Shown one piece after another: positions 36,077-46,467 of a stretch of 64,000 bases of DNA. The notes beneath the pieces are model-generated. The model searched no databases and was not told the DNA's origin. It was given only the letters and a program-made list of their open reading frames with translations. Origin of the DNA: Aurantiacibacter gangjinensis (GTDB taxonomy: Bacteria; Pseudomonadota; Alphaproteobacteria; Sphingomonadales; Sphingomonadaceae); NCBI RefSeq assembly GCF_001886695.1, contig NZ_CP018097.1, positions 1,445,001 through 1,509,000 on the forward strand, in the 5' to 3' direction. The position numbers and the translations under genes are program-made. Position 1 is the stretch's first letter, and each line of letters begins with the position of its first letter.

Positions 36077-36658
36077 TCACGCGGCGCGCACTTCGCTCAC
36101 TTCGGGCACGTAATGCTTCAGCAGGCCTTCGATGCCATGCTTGAGGGTGGCGGTGGAGCTGGGACAGCCGGAGCACGCGCCCTGCATTTGCAGATAGACC
36201 ACGCCATCGCGAAAGCCGCGATAGCGGATGTCGCCGCCATCGTTCGCCACGGCAGGGCGCACGCGCGTTTCGATCAGTTCCTTGATCTGCGCGACGATAT
36301 CTTCCGTGCCCTCGTCATCGCCCATTTCGGCGTCGTCGGCTTCGGGAGGGACCGTAAAACCGCTTGCATCGCCGCCAGCGAAAAGCGGGGCTTCGGAGAC
36401 GAAATGGTCGAGCAAAACGGCGACGACTTGCGGTTTCAGGTCAGACCAGTTGACGCCCGGCGCTGCAGTGACGGACACGAAATCGCCGCCGAAGAAAACG
36501 CCGGTCACTTCGCCGGTGTCGAACAGCGCCTGTGCCAGCGGGCTGGCTTCCGCTTCTTCCGGCGAGGCGAAATCGCGCGTGCCCGATGGCATGACGGCGC
36601 GGCCCGGCATGAATTTGAGCGTGGCGGGATTGGGCGTGGTTTCGGTCTCGATGAACAT
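36077..36658 (-). CDS. NfuA-type iron-sulfur cluster carrier (NifU family)
   Basis: 193 residues with the Nfu N-terminal domain (MFIETETTPNPATLKFMPGR) and a C-terminal NifU domain with the cluster-binding Cys-x2-Cys (GACSGCPSSTATLKHG). It transfers Fe-S clusters to target proteins. I used ATG 36658, the usual Nfu start; two codons earlier there is another ATG. Confidence 0.9.
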   Translation of the reverse strand: MFIETETTPNPATLKFMPGRAVMPSGTRDFASPEEAEASPLAQALFDTGEVTGVFFGGDFVSVTAAPGVNWSDLKPQVVAVLLDHFVSEAPLFAGGDASGFTVPPEADDAEMGDDEGTEDIVAQIKELIETRVRPAVANDGGDIRYRGFRDGVVYLQMQGACSGCPSSTATLKHGIEGLLKHYVPEVSEVRAA

Positions 36659-36763
36659 GGCCATGATGTAGGTGCGGGGCCTGCGACGGGCAAGCATCGC
36701 TGGCACAATCAAATCTGCGCCCCTATTCACCCTTGCTTCATCACTTGAGAGCCTAATGCCGCC

Positions 36764-39691
36764 ATGACCCTATTTTCGCGCGCAATTCGCGTCCTAGTTC
36801 CGCTCGCCATTGTCCTTCCCGTGCCGGCTCTGGCGCAGGCTCCCTGTACGATCCAGGCGACCGAAGCGGTCGACAATCCAGAATATGCGCGGCCCGACGA
36901 TCCTTGGATCTATCGCGGCACCGATATCCCGGTGGACGAGCAATGGCTGTTCGGTGAGCTGCCCAATGGCGTGCGCTATGCCGTGCGCGAAAACGGCGTG
37001 CCGCCGTGCCAGGCGAGCTTGCGCATCGCCATCGATGCAGGCTCTTTGCATGAGCGGGACGAGGAGCGCGGCTTTGCGCACCTTGTGGAACACCTCGTCT
37101 TCCGCGAATCGCGCGATTTCGGCCCGGGTGAGGCCATTCCGCATTTCCAGCGTATGGGCGCATCGCTGGGCGCTGATACCAACGCTACGACCAGCCCGAC
37201 GCAGACGGTCTATAAGCTGGACCTGCCCAATGCCACCCGCACCACGCTGGATGAAAGCGTGAACCTGTTTGCCGGCATGGTGCTGGAGCCTGCGCTCTCG
37301 AGCGAGAACCTCGCCATGGACGTGCCTATCGTGCTGTCCGAACGGCGCGAGCGGGCGGGGCCTGCCCTGCGTATCCAGGAAGGCACCACCGCGACGTTCT
37401 TTGCCGGACAGCGCCTTGCCAATCGCAGCCCGATCGGCACGGTGGAGACGCTGCAGGGCGCTACGCAGGAGGCGGTGCGCGCCTTCCATTCGCGCTGGTA
37501 TCGCCCAGAAAACGCGGTCGTGGTGCTGGTGGCCGATGCAGATGTGAACGTGCTGGCCGCCATGGTTGAACGTCATTTCGCCGATTGGGAAGGCGAAGGG
37601 CCGGTCACTCCCGCGCCCGATTTCGGCGATCCGGTGGCGCCTGCCGGGGCCGATCCGGCCAATCCGGTGGGCGAGACGCTGGTGATCGTCGAACAGGGCC
37701 TGCCGCGTTCCATCACTTATGGCGTGATGCGGCCTTGGGTCGAGATCGTCGATAACCTCGAATACAACCGCTACAACCTGCTGTTCGATGTGGGCGCTGC
37801 CGTGATCAACCGGCGGCTGGAAAATCGCGCCCGCGCTGGTGGTAGTTTCCTCGCTGCGCAGGTGGGCCGCGACAAGGTGAGCCGCAGCGTGGATGCCGCT
37901 TTCGTGTCTATCACGCCCATTGGCGACGATTGGGAAGCGGCGCTGGCCGATGTGCGCGGCGTGATTGCCGACGCGATGGCAACGCCTCCCAGCCAGGACG
38001 AGATCGACCAAGCGGTCTCCAACATCGATGTCGCCTTCACCAACTGGGTGGAGCAATCGCGCATCCAGGCAGGTTCGCAACTGGCCGATACGGTTGTGGG
38101 CGCGGTCGACATTCGCGAGGCTATCGCCAGCCCCGAGACATTCCTCGATGTATTCCGCTCGGTCAGCCCGCGCTTCACGCCCGAAGAAGTGCTGCAGGCG
38201 ACGCAGACCTTGTTTACAGGCGATGTGATCCGCACCGTCATGCTCTCGCCCGATCCGCTCGTCAGCAGCGCACAATTGCGCGCGGCGATGCAGATGCCTG
38301 CCGTGGCCGATGCCTCCGGCCGGGAAAGCGCCGAGGCGATCAATTTCGCCGACCTGCCGCCCGTCGGAACACCCGTCGCGCCCAGCGTCAGCGAGCCGCT
38401 TGGCGTGCTGAATGTGGAGCGGCTGACATTCCCCAATGGCGTGCGAGCGCTGATCTATCCGACCACCAACGAACCGGGCCGAGTGACCGTGCGCGTGCGC
38501 TTCGGCGCAGGCTGGCGCGGTTTCGAGGCAGATGAAGCGGTCTATGCCGAACTCGGCCCGATGGCGCTGGTCAATTCGGGCGTTGGCCCGTTGCGCCAGA
38601 ACGAGCTGGACCGCGTGGCGGCGGGCAGCCTGCTGAGCTTCGATTTCGCGATCAATGACGGGCATTTCCTGTTCCAGGGGCTGACCCGGCAGGAAGACCT
38701 GGCCAACCAGCTTTACCTGTTCGCTGCCAAGCTGGCGCAGCCGGGCTGGGATCCGGCTCCGGTGGAGCGGGCGATCGCCAGCATGCGGCTGGCCTATGAC
38801 AGCTATGGCCGCGATCCCAATGGCGTGCTGACGCGCGACCTCGACTGGTTGCTGCGGGATCGCGATCCGCGTTTCGCCACGCCTACGCCTGCCGATCTGG
38901 ATGCCGCCTCGCCCGAAGGGTTTCGCCGCACATGGTCGCGCCTGCTCTCGCAGGGTCCCGTGGAGGTAGCCGTCTTCGGCGATATCGACCGGCAGGCGAC
39001 CGTCGATGCTCTGGCCGCCACCTTCGGCGCCTTGCCGCCGCGCGTGCCGCTGGCGCCCGAGGTCGAAAACCGCAGCATGTCTTTCCCCGAAGCGGACACC
39101 GTACGGCTGACCCATACCGGCGATGCCGACCAGTCCGCCGCCGTGATCGCTTGGCCGACCGCGGGCGGGTCCGACGGACTGACCCAGAGCCGCAAGCTGG
39201 ATATCCTGGCGCAGGTCTTCTCCAACCGCCTGATCGACGGACTGCGCGAGCGGGCCGGCGCGGCCTATTCGCCCTTCGTGGTGTCGGACTGGCCGCTGGA
39301 TCTGGACACGGGCGGCACGATCTTCGCGCTGGTGCAGATCGACCCGTCGCTGATGGATGCCTTCTTCGACGAGGCCGAAACCATCGCGCAGGATCTTGCT
39401 GCCAATGGTCCGACGGCGGACGAGCTGGAGCGGGTGGTGGAACCTGTGCGGCAGCGGATCGAGCGGGCCAGCACCGGTCACACCTTCTGGCTCAACCAGC
39501 TGCAGGGCAGTGCTTTCGATCCCAATCGCGCGCTCTATCTGCGCACACTGCTGAACGATTATGTGAACGCGACGCCGCAGGAAGTGCAGGCCCTGGCGCA
39601 GCGCTACCTGACATCGCGCGAAGGGTTCCGCATCGCCGTGGTGCCCGAAGCGGGCGCTGCTGGCGGTGCAGGGGCGGCAACCGCGCGCTGA
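36764..39691 (+). CDS. M16 family (pitrilysin/insulinase) metallopeptidase
   Basis: A large (975 residues) secreted or periplasmic peptidase with a signal peptide (about 1-25, ends ALAQA) and the inverted zinc motif His106-Leu-Val-Glu-His110 (HLVEH). Two M16 units are present: the active N-terminal unit and the inactive M16C pair, with a second duplicate starting near residue 550 (ERLTFPNGVRALIYPT). Clan ME peptidases degrade peptides in the periplasm or on the surface. It is divergent from nfu with ~105 bases between starts. Confidence 0.93.
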   Translation: MTLFSRAIRVLVPLAIVLPVPALAQAPCTIQATEAVDNPEYARPDDPWIYRGTDIPVDEQWLFGELPNGVRYAVRENGVPPCQASLRIAIDAGSLHERDEERGFAHLVEHLVFRESRDFGPGEAIPHFQRMGASLGADTNATTSPTQTVYKLDLPNATRTTLDESVNLFAGMVLEPALSSENLAMDVPIVLSERRERAGPALRIQEGTTATFFAGQRLANRSPIGTVETLQGATQEAVRAFHSRWYRPENAVVVLVADADVNVLAAMVERHFADWEGEGPVTPAPDFGDPVAPAGADPANPVGETLVIVEQGLPRSITYGVMRPWVEIVDNLEYNRYNLLFDVGAAVINRRLENRARAGGSFLAAQVGRDKVSRSVDAAFVSITPIGDDWEAALADVRGVIADAMATPPSQDEIDQAVSNIDVAFTNWVEQSRIQAGSQLADTVVGAVDIREAIASPETFLDVFRSVSPRFTPEEVLQATQTLFTGDVIRTVMLSPDPLVSSAQLRAAMQMPAVADASGRESAEAINFADLPPVGTPVAPSVSEPLGVLNVERLTFPNGVRALIYPTTNEPGRVTVRVRFGAGWRGFEADEAVYAELGPMALVNSGVGPLRQNELDRVAAGSLLSFDFAINDGHFLFQGLTRQEDLANQLYLFAAKLAQPGWDPAPVERAIASMRLAYDSYGRDPNGVLTRDLDWLLRDRDPRFATPTPADLDAASPEGFRRTWSRLLSQGPVEVAVFGDIDRQATVDALAATFGALPPRVPLAPEVENRSMSFPEADTVRLTHTGDADQSAAVIAWPTAGGSDGLTQSRKLDILAQVFSNRLIDGLRERAGAAYSPFVVSDWPLDLDTGGTIFALVQIDPSLMDAFFDEAETIAQDLAANGPTADELERVVEPVRQRIERASTGHTFWLNQLQGSAFDPNRALYLRTLLNDYVNATPQEVQALAQRYLTSREGFRIAVVPEAGAAGGAGAATAR

Positions 39692-39737
39692 CCCGTTTCG
39701 CAAGTAACCTTTGCGCGCAGCGGTGTCGGTCGGTAGG

Positions 39738-39788
39738 TGTCGGGCTTCCCCGACATGAATTACCGATTGGCCCGGCGGGGACCGGGCC
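39738..39788 (+). terminator. Two adjacent GC-rich hairpins between the M16 gene and DAHP synthase
   Basis: TGTCGGG-CTTC-CCCGACA (39738-39755) and GGCCCGG-CGGGGA-CCGGGCC (39769-39788). No strong T-run follows, so the pair could be a weak terminator of the M16 gene or a leader structure of the next gene. Confidence 0.45.
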
Positions 39789-39809
39789 CGCTTTGACGAG
39801 AGTGACGAC

Positions 39810-41189
39810 GTGGCACAGAACTGGACTCCCGATAGCTGGAAAGCAGACCGCTTCATCGCCAAGCACCTGCCGCGCTATGAGGATGCTGCTGGCTTGGTCG
39901 AGGCCGAACAGACGCTTGCCGGCTATCCGCCGCTCGTTTTCGCAGGCGAAGCGCGCGACCTGAAAGCCTCGCTTGCCGATGTGGCGGAGGGCAACGCCTT
40001 CCTGCTGCAAGGCGGGGATTGTGCGGAAAGTTTCGCCGAATTCAGCCCCAACACCATCCGCGATACGTTTCGCGTCATCCTGCAAATGGCGGTGGTGATG
40101 ACGTTTGCCGGCAAGATGCCGGTGGTGAAGGTGGGCCGCATGGCAGGCCAGTTCGCCAAGCCGCGCAGCTCGGATACCGAAACGCGCGGCGATGTGACGC
40201 TGCCCAGCTATTTCGGCGATAACGTAAACGCCATCGAGTTCGAGGCGGAGGGCAGGCGCAACGATCCGCAGCGCATGGTGCGCGCCTATTCACAATCTGC
40301 CGCGACGCTCAACCTGCTGCGCGCCTTTGCGGGCGGCGGCTACGCCAATCTGCGGCAAGTTCACCAGTGGACGCTCGATTTCATGGGCCGCAGCGAATGG
40401 GCGGAGCAATTCCGCCAGATCGCCGACCGCATCGGCGAAGCGCTCGATTTCATGGAAGCGTGCGGCATCGACATCCACGACCAGCCGCAGCTCAAGACCG
40501 CCAATTTCTATACCAGTCACGAGGCGCTGCTGTTGCCTTACGAGCAGGCGATGACGCGGCAGGATTCGCTGACCGGCGACTGGTACGACACCTCCGCCCA
40601 CTTCCTGTGGATCGGGGACCGTACCCGCTTCATCGATAGCGCGCATGTCGAATTCCTGCGCGGCGTGCGCAATCCCATCGGCGTGAAATGCGGCCCCTCG
40701 CTAGAGCCGGACGCGCTGCTGGAAATGCTCGACGTGCTGAATCCGGCGCGCGAGGCGGGGCGCATAACCCTCATCAGCCGGTTCGGCGCGGGCAAGGTGG
40801 AGGATGGCCTGCCGCCCCTGGTGCGGGCGGTCAGCCGGGAAGGGCATCCGGTGGTGTGGAGCTGCGACCCGATGCACGGCAATGTCGTAAAATCCGAAAG
40901 CGGCTTCAAGACGCGGCCTTTCGATCGCATCCTGTCCGAAGTGCGCGGGTTCTTCGCCGTGCACCGCGACGAGGGAACGCATGCCGGTGGCATCCATATC
41001 GAAATGACCGGGCAGGATGTGACGGAATGCACGGGCGGATCGGTGGCCATCACCGATGCCGGGCTCGCCGATCGCTATCACACCCATTGCGACCCGCGCC
41101 TCAACGCCGCGCAGTCGCTGGAGCTGGCCTTCCTGCTGGCCGACATGCTGAATGCAGAGCTGTCCGATAGCCGCAAGGACGCTGCCTGA
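39810..41189 (+). CDS. 3-deoxy-7-phosphoheptulonate synthase, class II
   Basis: 459 residues, the plant/actinobacterial class II DAHP synthase: [63 protein letters not shown] and [11 protein letters not shown] with the conserved Cys, His, Glu and Asp metal ligands. It starts the shikimate pathway from PEP and erythrose-4-phosphate. GTG 39810 is the start. Confidence 0.95.
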   Translation: MAQNWTPDSWKADRFIAKHLPRYEDAAGLVEAEQTLAGYPPLVFAGEARDLKASLADVAEGNAFLLQGGDCAESFAEFSPNTIRDTFRVILQMAVVMTFAGKMPVVKVGRMAGQFAKPRSSDTETRGDVTLPSYFGDNVNAIEFEAEGRRNDPQRMVRAYSQSAATLNLLRAFAGGGYANLRQVHQWTLDFMGRSEWAEQFRQIADRIGEALDFMEACGIDIHDQPQLKTANFYTSHEALLLPYEQAMTRQDSLTGDWYDTSAHFLWIGDRTRFIDSAHVEFLRGVRNPIGVKCGPSLEPDALLEMLDVLNPAREAGRITLISRFGAGKVEDGLPPLVRAVSREGHPVVWSCDPMHGNVVKSESGFKTRPFDRILSEVRGFFAVHRDEGTHAGGIHIEMTGQDVTECTGGSVAITDAGLADRYHTHCDPRLNAAQSLELAFLLADMLNAELSDSRKDAA

Positions 41190-41289
41190 ACTGCTCCTCG
41201 CACGCCCTAGGCAGAAATGCCTAGGGCCACGCTGCACACTGCCTAAGACCGACGCGCTAATCCCGTAGCCACTGCTTCGGGAGACCATC

Positions 41290-43098
41290 TTGCGCTTTCT
41301 CCGCCGTCTGGCCGCTCCAGCCGTGAACGCCCTCGTCTGGGCGGTGCTGGCGCTCGCCAGCGTGGCGCTGCGCGATGAGGCGGGCGCGACTGTGCTGTTG
41401 TGGATGCCTTCCGGTATTACCGTTGGCGCGCTATTCGCCGCCCCGGTGCGTCGCTGGCCCACTATCCTGTGCACCTTCTTCCCCGTGCAGGTCGCGGTTT
41501 TCACGTTCAATGGCACGGCACCGGGAATGGCTGCGCTTTATTCGCTCGCTGCCCTTTCCCAGGCGAGCGTCGCCGCCTGGCTCAGCGTGCGCGTGCTGGA
41601 AAGCCGTCGCAATGAGCCCAGCAGGTTTCGCCAGGTTGTAGGACTGTTCGGCGCGGCCATGATAGGCTCGCTGGTGGGCACCTGCCTTGCCTTCGGCATG
41701 CGTGACGAACAGACCCTGGCGGAATTCAGCTGGTGGTTCTTCGCCAATGTCATCGGCATCATGACGGTGGCGCCGATCTACTTGAAGATTCGCCGCGCCT
41801 TGCTGACCCGCGGACGCGGCATCAACCGCGAGGCGGTGCGCGAGCTGGCGCTGGTTATACCGCTCTTCGGCTTGCTCAGCTTCCTGGTGCTGGAATACCA
41901 GACGCTGGCCTTGGCTCCGCTTGTTGTCACGGCGCTGGTGCTCATAACCTTTCGCTACGGTCACCAGTCGTCAGCCATTTCCGTACTGGCCTTTGCCGTC
42001 GCGGCGACTGTGGTCAGCATGCATCACGGCAATGCCGCGCCTGCGGCAGACCTCTCGCAGCGCGAGGCAACGCTTACGCTTCAGGCGTGGATGATGATCC
42101 TGCTCGCCACGCGCCTGCCGCTGGCCGCCATGATGGCGCGCAGCGAGGGCCTGCAAATGGAATTGCTGGAGCGCAATGCGCAGATGCATGAAAGCCTGAT
42201 GCTGTTCGATCTGGCGGAGGAAACGGCGGGTATCGGCCGCTGGCGGCTTAACCTCGTGACCGGAGAGCAGGATTGGTCTCCCAAGATGCTTGAGCTGACG
42301 GGCATTCCCGAAAATCTCGGCCCCGATCCGGGCGATGTCAGCGATATGATGCCCGATGGCGGGGAAGAGTTTTACGGCGCAATCCGCGACAACCGTGAGA
42401 ACCGCGACACTTACAGTTTCTCGTATCGCGTGAAGCCGCCCAACCAGACCGAACGCATCCTGCGCATCGCCATCCTCAACGAATTCGACTTGACCGGAAA
42501 GCGCATCAGCGTGTTCGGTGTGGCGATGGATGTGACCGAGCAGGTGCGCCGCGAGGAAGCGCTGGACCTTGCCCGCAGCCGCGCCGTGCGACTGGCAGCA
42601 GAGGCTCAGAAGCTCGCCAACACCGATCCGCTCACCAGCCTGCCCAATCGCCGCTGCACATTCGGACGGCTGGAATCGATGATTGAGGTCGCCGAAACCC
42701 GCGACGGCGCGCTGGCGGCAATTATGTTCGATGTCGACCATTTCAAGCAGGTCAACGATGTCTACGGCCACCAGACCGGCGACGAAGTGCTGGTGCAGGT
42801 CGCCGAACTGGCGCGCAGGCAGGCGCGCTCCGGCGACCTCGTGGGGCGCATCGGCGGGGAGGAATTCGTCTGGCTGTTGCCGGGGATCTCCGAAGACGCT
42901 TCGCCACGGCTGGCCGAGCGCCTTCGCCGCTCGGTGGAAAGCGGGATCGAGGGATCGACCTTGCCCGATGTCACCGTCAGCATCGGCATTGCCAATTTCC
43001 GCAAGGGCGACAGCGGGGAAAGCCTGCTGGCGCGTGCCGATGCCGCGCTTTACGAAGCCAAGGAAAGCGGCCGCAACCAGGTGAAGCGCGCCGCCTGA
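41290..43098 (+). CDS. MASE1-PAS-GGDEF diguanylate cyclase
   Basis: 602 residues, TTG start. The N-terminal ~280 residues are an eight-helix MASE1 sensor (LLWMPSGITVGALFA). A PAS-like unit follows (EETAGIGRWRLNLVTGEQDW, FGVAMDVTEQV), then GGDEF with RLGG-type signature GRIGGEEF. The I-site RSGD lies exactly five residues before GGEEF, so it should be product-inhibited by c-di-GMP. No EAL domain. It probably converts a membrane or envelope signal into c-di-GMP; the ligand is unknown. Confidence 0.9.
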   Translation: MRFLRRLAAPAVNALVWAVLALASVALRDEAGATVLLWMPSGITVGALFAAPVRRWPTILCTFFPVQVAVFTFNGTAPGMAALYSLAALSQASVAAWLSVRVLESRRNEPSRFRQVVGLFGAAMIGSLVGTCLAFGMRDEQTLAEFSWWFFANVIGIMTVAPIYLKIRRALLTRGRGINREAVRELALVIPLFGLLSFLVLEYQTLALAPLVVTALVLITFRYGHQSSAISVLAFAVAATVVSMHHGNAAPAADLSQREATLTLQAWMMILLATRLPLAAMMARSEGLQMELLERNAQMHESLMLFDLAEETAGIGRWRLNLVTGEQDWSPKMLELTGIPENLGPDPGDVSDMMPDGGEEFYGAIRDNRENRDTYSFSYRVKPPNQTERILRIAILNEFDLTGKRISVFGVAMDVTEQVRREEALDLARSRAVRLAAEAQKLANTDPLTSLPNRRCTFGRLESMIEVAETRDGALAAIMFDVDHFKQVNDVYGHQTGDEVLVQVAELARRQARSGDLVGRIGGEEFVWLLPGISEDASPRLAERLRRSVESGIEGSTLPDVTVSIGIANFRKGDSGESLLARADAALYEAKESGRNQVKRAA

Positions 43099-43214
43099 CG
43101 GGCGCTTTGTGCGCAGCATTCCTGACAAAGATCAGCAATATCGGGGGTTTCATTCCGAAACGCGATGCCCCATGGTCCCATCCCGGACGGAAGGGACACT
43201 GACAAGGGGAGGGC

Positions 43215-44480
43215 ATGTTGCCCACGGCCAGTACCCGCCAGCCTGCCACAGGTGGCAGCGTATCGCTCGCGGCGCAGTTTATGGCGACGCGGCAGCTTTT
43301 GGAAACCCTGCTCGAACCGTTGAGCGAGGCGGATGCGACGATCCAGTCCATGGACGATGCATCGCCCGCCAAATGGCATGCGGCGCATACGACTTGGTTC
43401 TGGGAGACGTTCCTGCTGCGTGACCGCGCGCCGGAATATCGCCTGTTCAACGAGGATTTTCCGTTCCTCTTCAATTCCTATTACGAGGCCGAGGGCGACC
43501 GCCTTCTGCGCCGCAATCGCGGCCTGGTGACGCGCCCGACACTGGCCGATGTGCTGGAATGGCGCGCTCATGTAAACGAGGCGATGCTGCCCTTGCTGGA
43601 CGATCCGGCCCATGCCGATCTCGTCACGCTGGGCATCGCGCATGAGCAGCAGCACATCGAATTGCTGCTGACCGACATCAAGCATGCGCTCTCGAAGAAC
43701 CCCATCGGCCCTGCCATGTGGAACACGCCGCAAGTGGCAAAACCGCAGCAGGAGGACGGCTGGATCAGCCATCCCGGCGGCATTGCGCGCATAGGCCACC
43801 AGAGCGATGGATTCGCATTCGACAATGAAGGTCCGGTCCACCGCGCTTTATTGGAGCCGTTCGCACTGTCGCGCCGGCTGGTGACGAATGGCGAGTGGGA
43901 TGCTTTCATAGCGGATGGCGGGTATGAGGATCACCGCCTGTGGCTCTCCGACGCATGGGCGTGGCTCGACCGCTGCAATATTCGCAAGCCGCTCTACTGG
44001 CACGATGGCGAACAATTCACCCATTGCGGCTGGCAGGAGCGCGACCCCGATGCGCCCGTGACGCACATATCTTATTACGAAGCCGATGCCTTCGCTAGCT
44101 GGGCGGGCGCTCGCCTGCCGACCGAGTTCGAATGGGAAGCCATTGCCCGCGGGCAGGATACGCCGGACAGCGATGCCGCTTTCAATGCGAGCGCAGGCAA
44201 CCAGCTCGATCACGCCGCTCCGCCCCAGCCAGTCGGCACAAGCGAGCTGTTCGGCGATTGCTGGCAGTTCACCCGCTCCGCCTATCTGCCCTATCCGCGC
44301 TTCGCTCCGGCAGAGGGCGCGGTGGGCGAATATAATGGCAAGTTCATGGCCGGACAGTGGGTGCTGAAAGGCGCCAGCTGCGCCACGGTGCGCGGCCATT
44401 CGCGCGCCAGCTATCGCAATTTCTTCTATCCCCAGCAGCGATGGCAGTTCACCGGACTGCGCCTCGCAAAGGATCTGTAA
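43215..44480 (+). CDS. egtB: Ergothioneine biosynthesis protein EgtB (sulfoxide synthase)
   Basis: 421 residues: an N-terminal DinB-like domain with the iron ligands His55 (KWHAAHTTWFWETF) and the His143-Glu-Gln-Gln-His147 pair, and a C-terminal FGE-sulfatase-modifying domain (YYEADAFASWAGARLPTEFEWE). It joins hercynine and cysteine (or gamma-Glu-Cys) to the sulfoxide. Start ATG 43215 after AGGGGAGGGC. Its stop overlaps egtD (TAATG). gshA elsewhere in the window may supply a thiol substrate. Confidence 0.94.
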   Translation: MLPTASTRQPATGGSVSLAAQFMATRQLLETLLEPLSEADATIQSMDDASPAKWHAAHTTWFWETFLLRDRAPEYRLFNEDFPFLFNSYYEAEGDRLLRRNRGLVTRPTLADVLEWRAHVNEAMLPLLDDPAHADLVTLGIAHEQQHIELLLTDIKHALSKNPIGPAMWNTPQVAKPQQEDGWISHPGGIARIGHQSDGFAFDNEGPVHRALLEPFALSRRLVTNGEWDAFIADGGYEDHRLWLSDAWAWLDRCNIRKPLYWHDGEQFTHCGWQERDPDAPVTHISYYEADAFASWAGARLPTEFEWEAIARGQDTPDSDAAFNASAGNQLDHAAPPQPVGTSELFGDCWQFTRSAYLPYPRFAPAEGAVGEYNGKFMAGQWVLKGASCATVRGHSRASYRNFFYPQQRWQFTGLRLAKDL

Positions 44481-45469
44481 TGTCGAGTGAAACCAACATC
44501 CGCCTCGTCGATCTGGACGAGAGCGGGGTGGACCGCGCCTTTCGCGCCGATGTGATGGCCGGACTATCCGACGCGGACCAGAAAGCGATCCCTGCGCGCT
44601 GGCTGTACGACGACGCCGGATCGCAGCTGTTCGAGGATATCACCAAGGTCCCCGAATATTACCCGACACGCGCGGAGACCGAGATCCTCACCGATCGCGG
44701 CGAGAAATTCGCCAAGCTGATCGGCCCGGGTCGTGCAGTCGTTGAATTCGGCTCGGGCTCTTCGGTCAAGACGCCGCTGCTGCTGCGCGCCATCGAACCG
44801 GGCGCTTATGTGCCGCTGGATATCGCCGGAGACTTCCTGCGCGCATCCGCTGCCGAGCTTTCGGGCAAGTTTCCCGGCCTGCCTGTGCATCCGGTGGAGG
44901 CCGATTTCACGAAGCGCGTCCAGCTGCCCGATGCCGTAACCGACATGCCCAAGCTTGGCTTCTTCCCCGGCTCCACCATCGGAAACATGGTCGCACGCAC
45001 GGCGGTGGACCTGCTGCGCGAAATGCGTGCAACGCTGGGCGACGAGGCACTGCTGTTGATCGGCATGGACCTGATCAAGGACCGCGCGGTGCTGGAAGCC
45101 GCTTATGACGATGCGGCTGGCGTGACGGCGGAATTCAATCTCAACCTGCTGCGCCGCATCAACCGCGAACTGGATGGCAACATCCCGGTCGAGGATTTCC
45201 GACACGAAGCGCGCTGGAACGACACGTTCGCCCGCGTCGAGATGCATGCCGTGGCACAGCGCGACATGCGCTTTACCGTTGCGGGCCGCGACTTCGCGAT
45301 GGCGCAGGGCGAGACCATCCATACCGAGAACAGCCATAAATTCGACGAGCGCAGCAGCAACATGCTGCTTCGGGCCGGGCAATGGACGCCGATTGAGCGC
45401 TGGACGGATGCGGAGGGGCGCTTCTCGCTGATCCTCGCGCGTGCCGCCCGCAAGAGGAGTGCGCCATGA
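44480..45469 (+). CDS. egtD: Histidine N-alpha-trimethyltransferase EgtD
   Basis: 329 residues, the EgtD fold: GSQLFEDITKVPEYYPTRAE, the SAM motif VEFGSGSSVKTPLLL, LGFFPGSTIGNM and TIHTENSHKF. It makes hercynine from histidine. It starts on the last base of the egtB stop and its own stop overlaps the DUF5996 gene. egtA, egtC and egtE are not seen. Confidence 0.95.
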   Translation: MSSETNIRLVDLDESGVDRAFRADVMAGLSDADQKAIPARWLYDDAGSQLFEDITKVPEYYPTRAETEILTDRGEKFAKLIGPGRAVVEFGSGSSVKTPLLLRAIEPGAYVPLDIAGDFLRASAAELSGKFPGLPVHPVEADFTKRVQLPDAVTDMPKLGFFPGSTIGNMVARTAVDLLREMRATLGDEALLLIGMDLIKDRAVLEAAYDDAAGVTAEFNLNLLRRINRELDGNIPVEDFRHEARWNDTFARVEMHAVAQRDMRFTVAGRDFAMAQGETIHTENSHKFDERSSNMLLRAGQWTPIERWTDAEGRFSLILARAARKRSAP

Positions 45470-46404
45470 TGGAGAGCTGGCCCAGCCTCGATTACGCCGC
45501 CGACAAGGGCAGCTATGAAAGCTGCCACTTCGCCCTGCAGCTGATCGGCAAGCTGCCCACCCGCCTTGTGCCGTGGATCAACCATGGCTGGCATCTTTCG
45601 CTGCAAGTCACCCCGCGCGGTTATGCGACCGACATGCTGCCCGGCGGCTCGGCGCGCAGCTTCCATGTCAGCCTCGATGTGATCGACATGGCCATCCGCG
45701 TGACCTGCGCCAGCGGCCGGCAATGGGACGTAGCGCTTGCGGGCAAGACAATTGCGGACCTGCACCGCGATCTGAAAGCGGCTTTGGAAGAGGCGGGACA
45801 TCCCGCGCCGCTATATGGCGCGCCCAACGAGATGGCCGAGCGCATTCCCTTTGCCGAGGATAACCGCCCTCGCGAATGGGATGGCGATGCCCTGTGCCGC
45901 CTGCACGGTGCCTTCACCTGCGCGGACAGGGTCTTCAACCGCTTCCGCTCGCTCTATTTCGGCAAGACTTCGCCCAGCCATCTGTTCTGGGGCAGCTTCG
46001 ACCTAGCCATAACGCGCTTTTCGGGCCGCGAGGCACCGACCCATCCCGGCGGCATTCCCAACCTGCCCGATTACGTGACGCGCGAGGCCTATAGCCACGA
46101 AGTCATCAGTGCGGGCTTGTGGCCCGGCGGCGGCGGCGTAGATGAGGCGGCCTTCTACGCCTACGCCTATCCCGCGCCGGACGGGCTGCGCGACCAAGCC
46201 ATCTCGCCCGATGCCGCATGGTGGCACAGCGATCTGGGCGAATGGGTGCTGACCTATGCCGATGTCGCCAGCGCCGACGATCCCGATGCGCTGCTGATGG
46301 CGTTTCTCCAGTCGACCTATGATGCCGCGGCCAAGGCGCTGGACTGGCCCGAAGGGCTGACCGCGCCCGAACCGGTCGTCGGCAGGCCCGCACGCATTGT
46401 CTGA
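45466..46404 (+). CDS. DUF5996 family protein, third gene of the ergothioneine operon
   Basis: 312 residues, soluble. Pattern of DUF5996: WPSLDYAADKGSYESCHF, INHGWHLSLQVTPRG, TNRFRSLYFGKTSPSHLFWG-type block (FRSLYFGKTSPSHLFWGSFD) and YSHEVISAGLWPGGGG. No catalytic residues are known to me. ATG 45466 overlaps the egtD stop, giving strict translational coupling with egtD, which suggests a shared role. Confidence 0.8.
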   Translation: MMESWPSLDYAADKGSYESCHFALQLIGKLPTRLVPWINHGWHLSLQVTPRGYATDMLPGGSARSFHVSLDVIDMAIRVTCASGRQWDVALAGKTIADLHRDLKAALEEAGHPAPLYGAPNEMAERIPFAEDNRPREWDGDALCRLHGAFTCADRVFNRFRSLYFGKTSPSHLFWGSFDLAITRFSGREAPTHPGGIPNLPDYVTREAYSHEVISAGLWPGGGGVDEAAFYAYAYPAPDGLRDQAISPDAAWWHSDLGEWVLTYADVASADDPDALLMAFLQSTYDAAAKALDWPEGLTAPEPVVGRPARIV

Positions 46405-46467
46405 CCGGGGGTAGCGCGATGCGCGGCGCCCTCTCCCAATTGCGCGGCGTGTGCCTATATCGCTGAC

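Noticed and set aside
36794-39862. 1022-codon minus-strand frame across the M16 peptidase
   Set aside because: Antisense to a gene with a clear HLVEH active site; composition typical of shadow frames.
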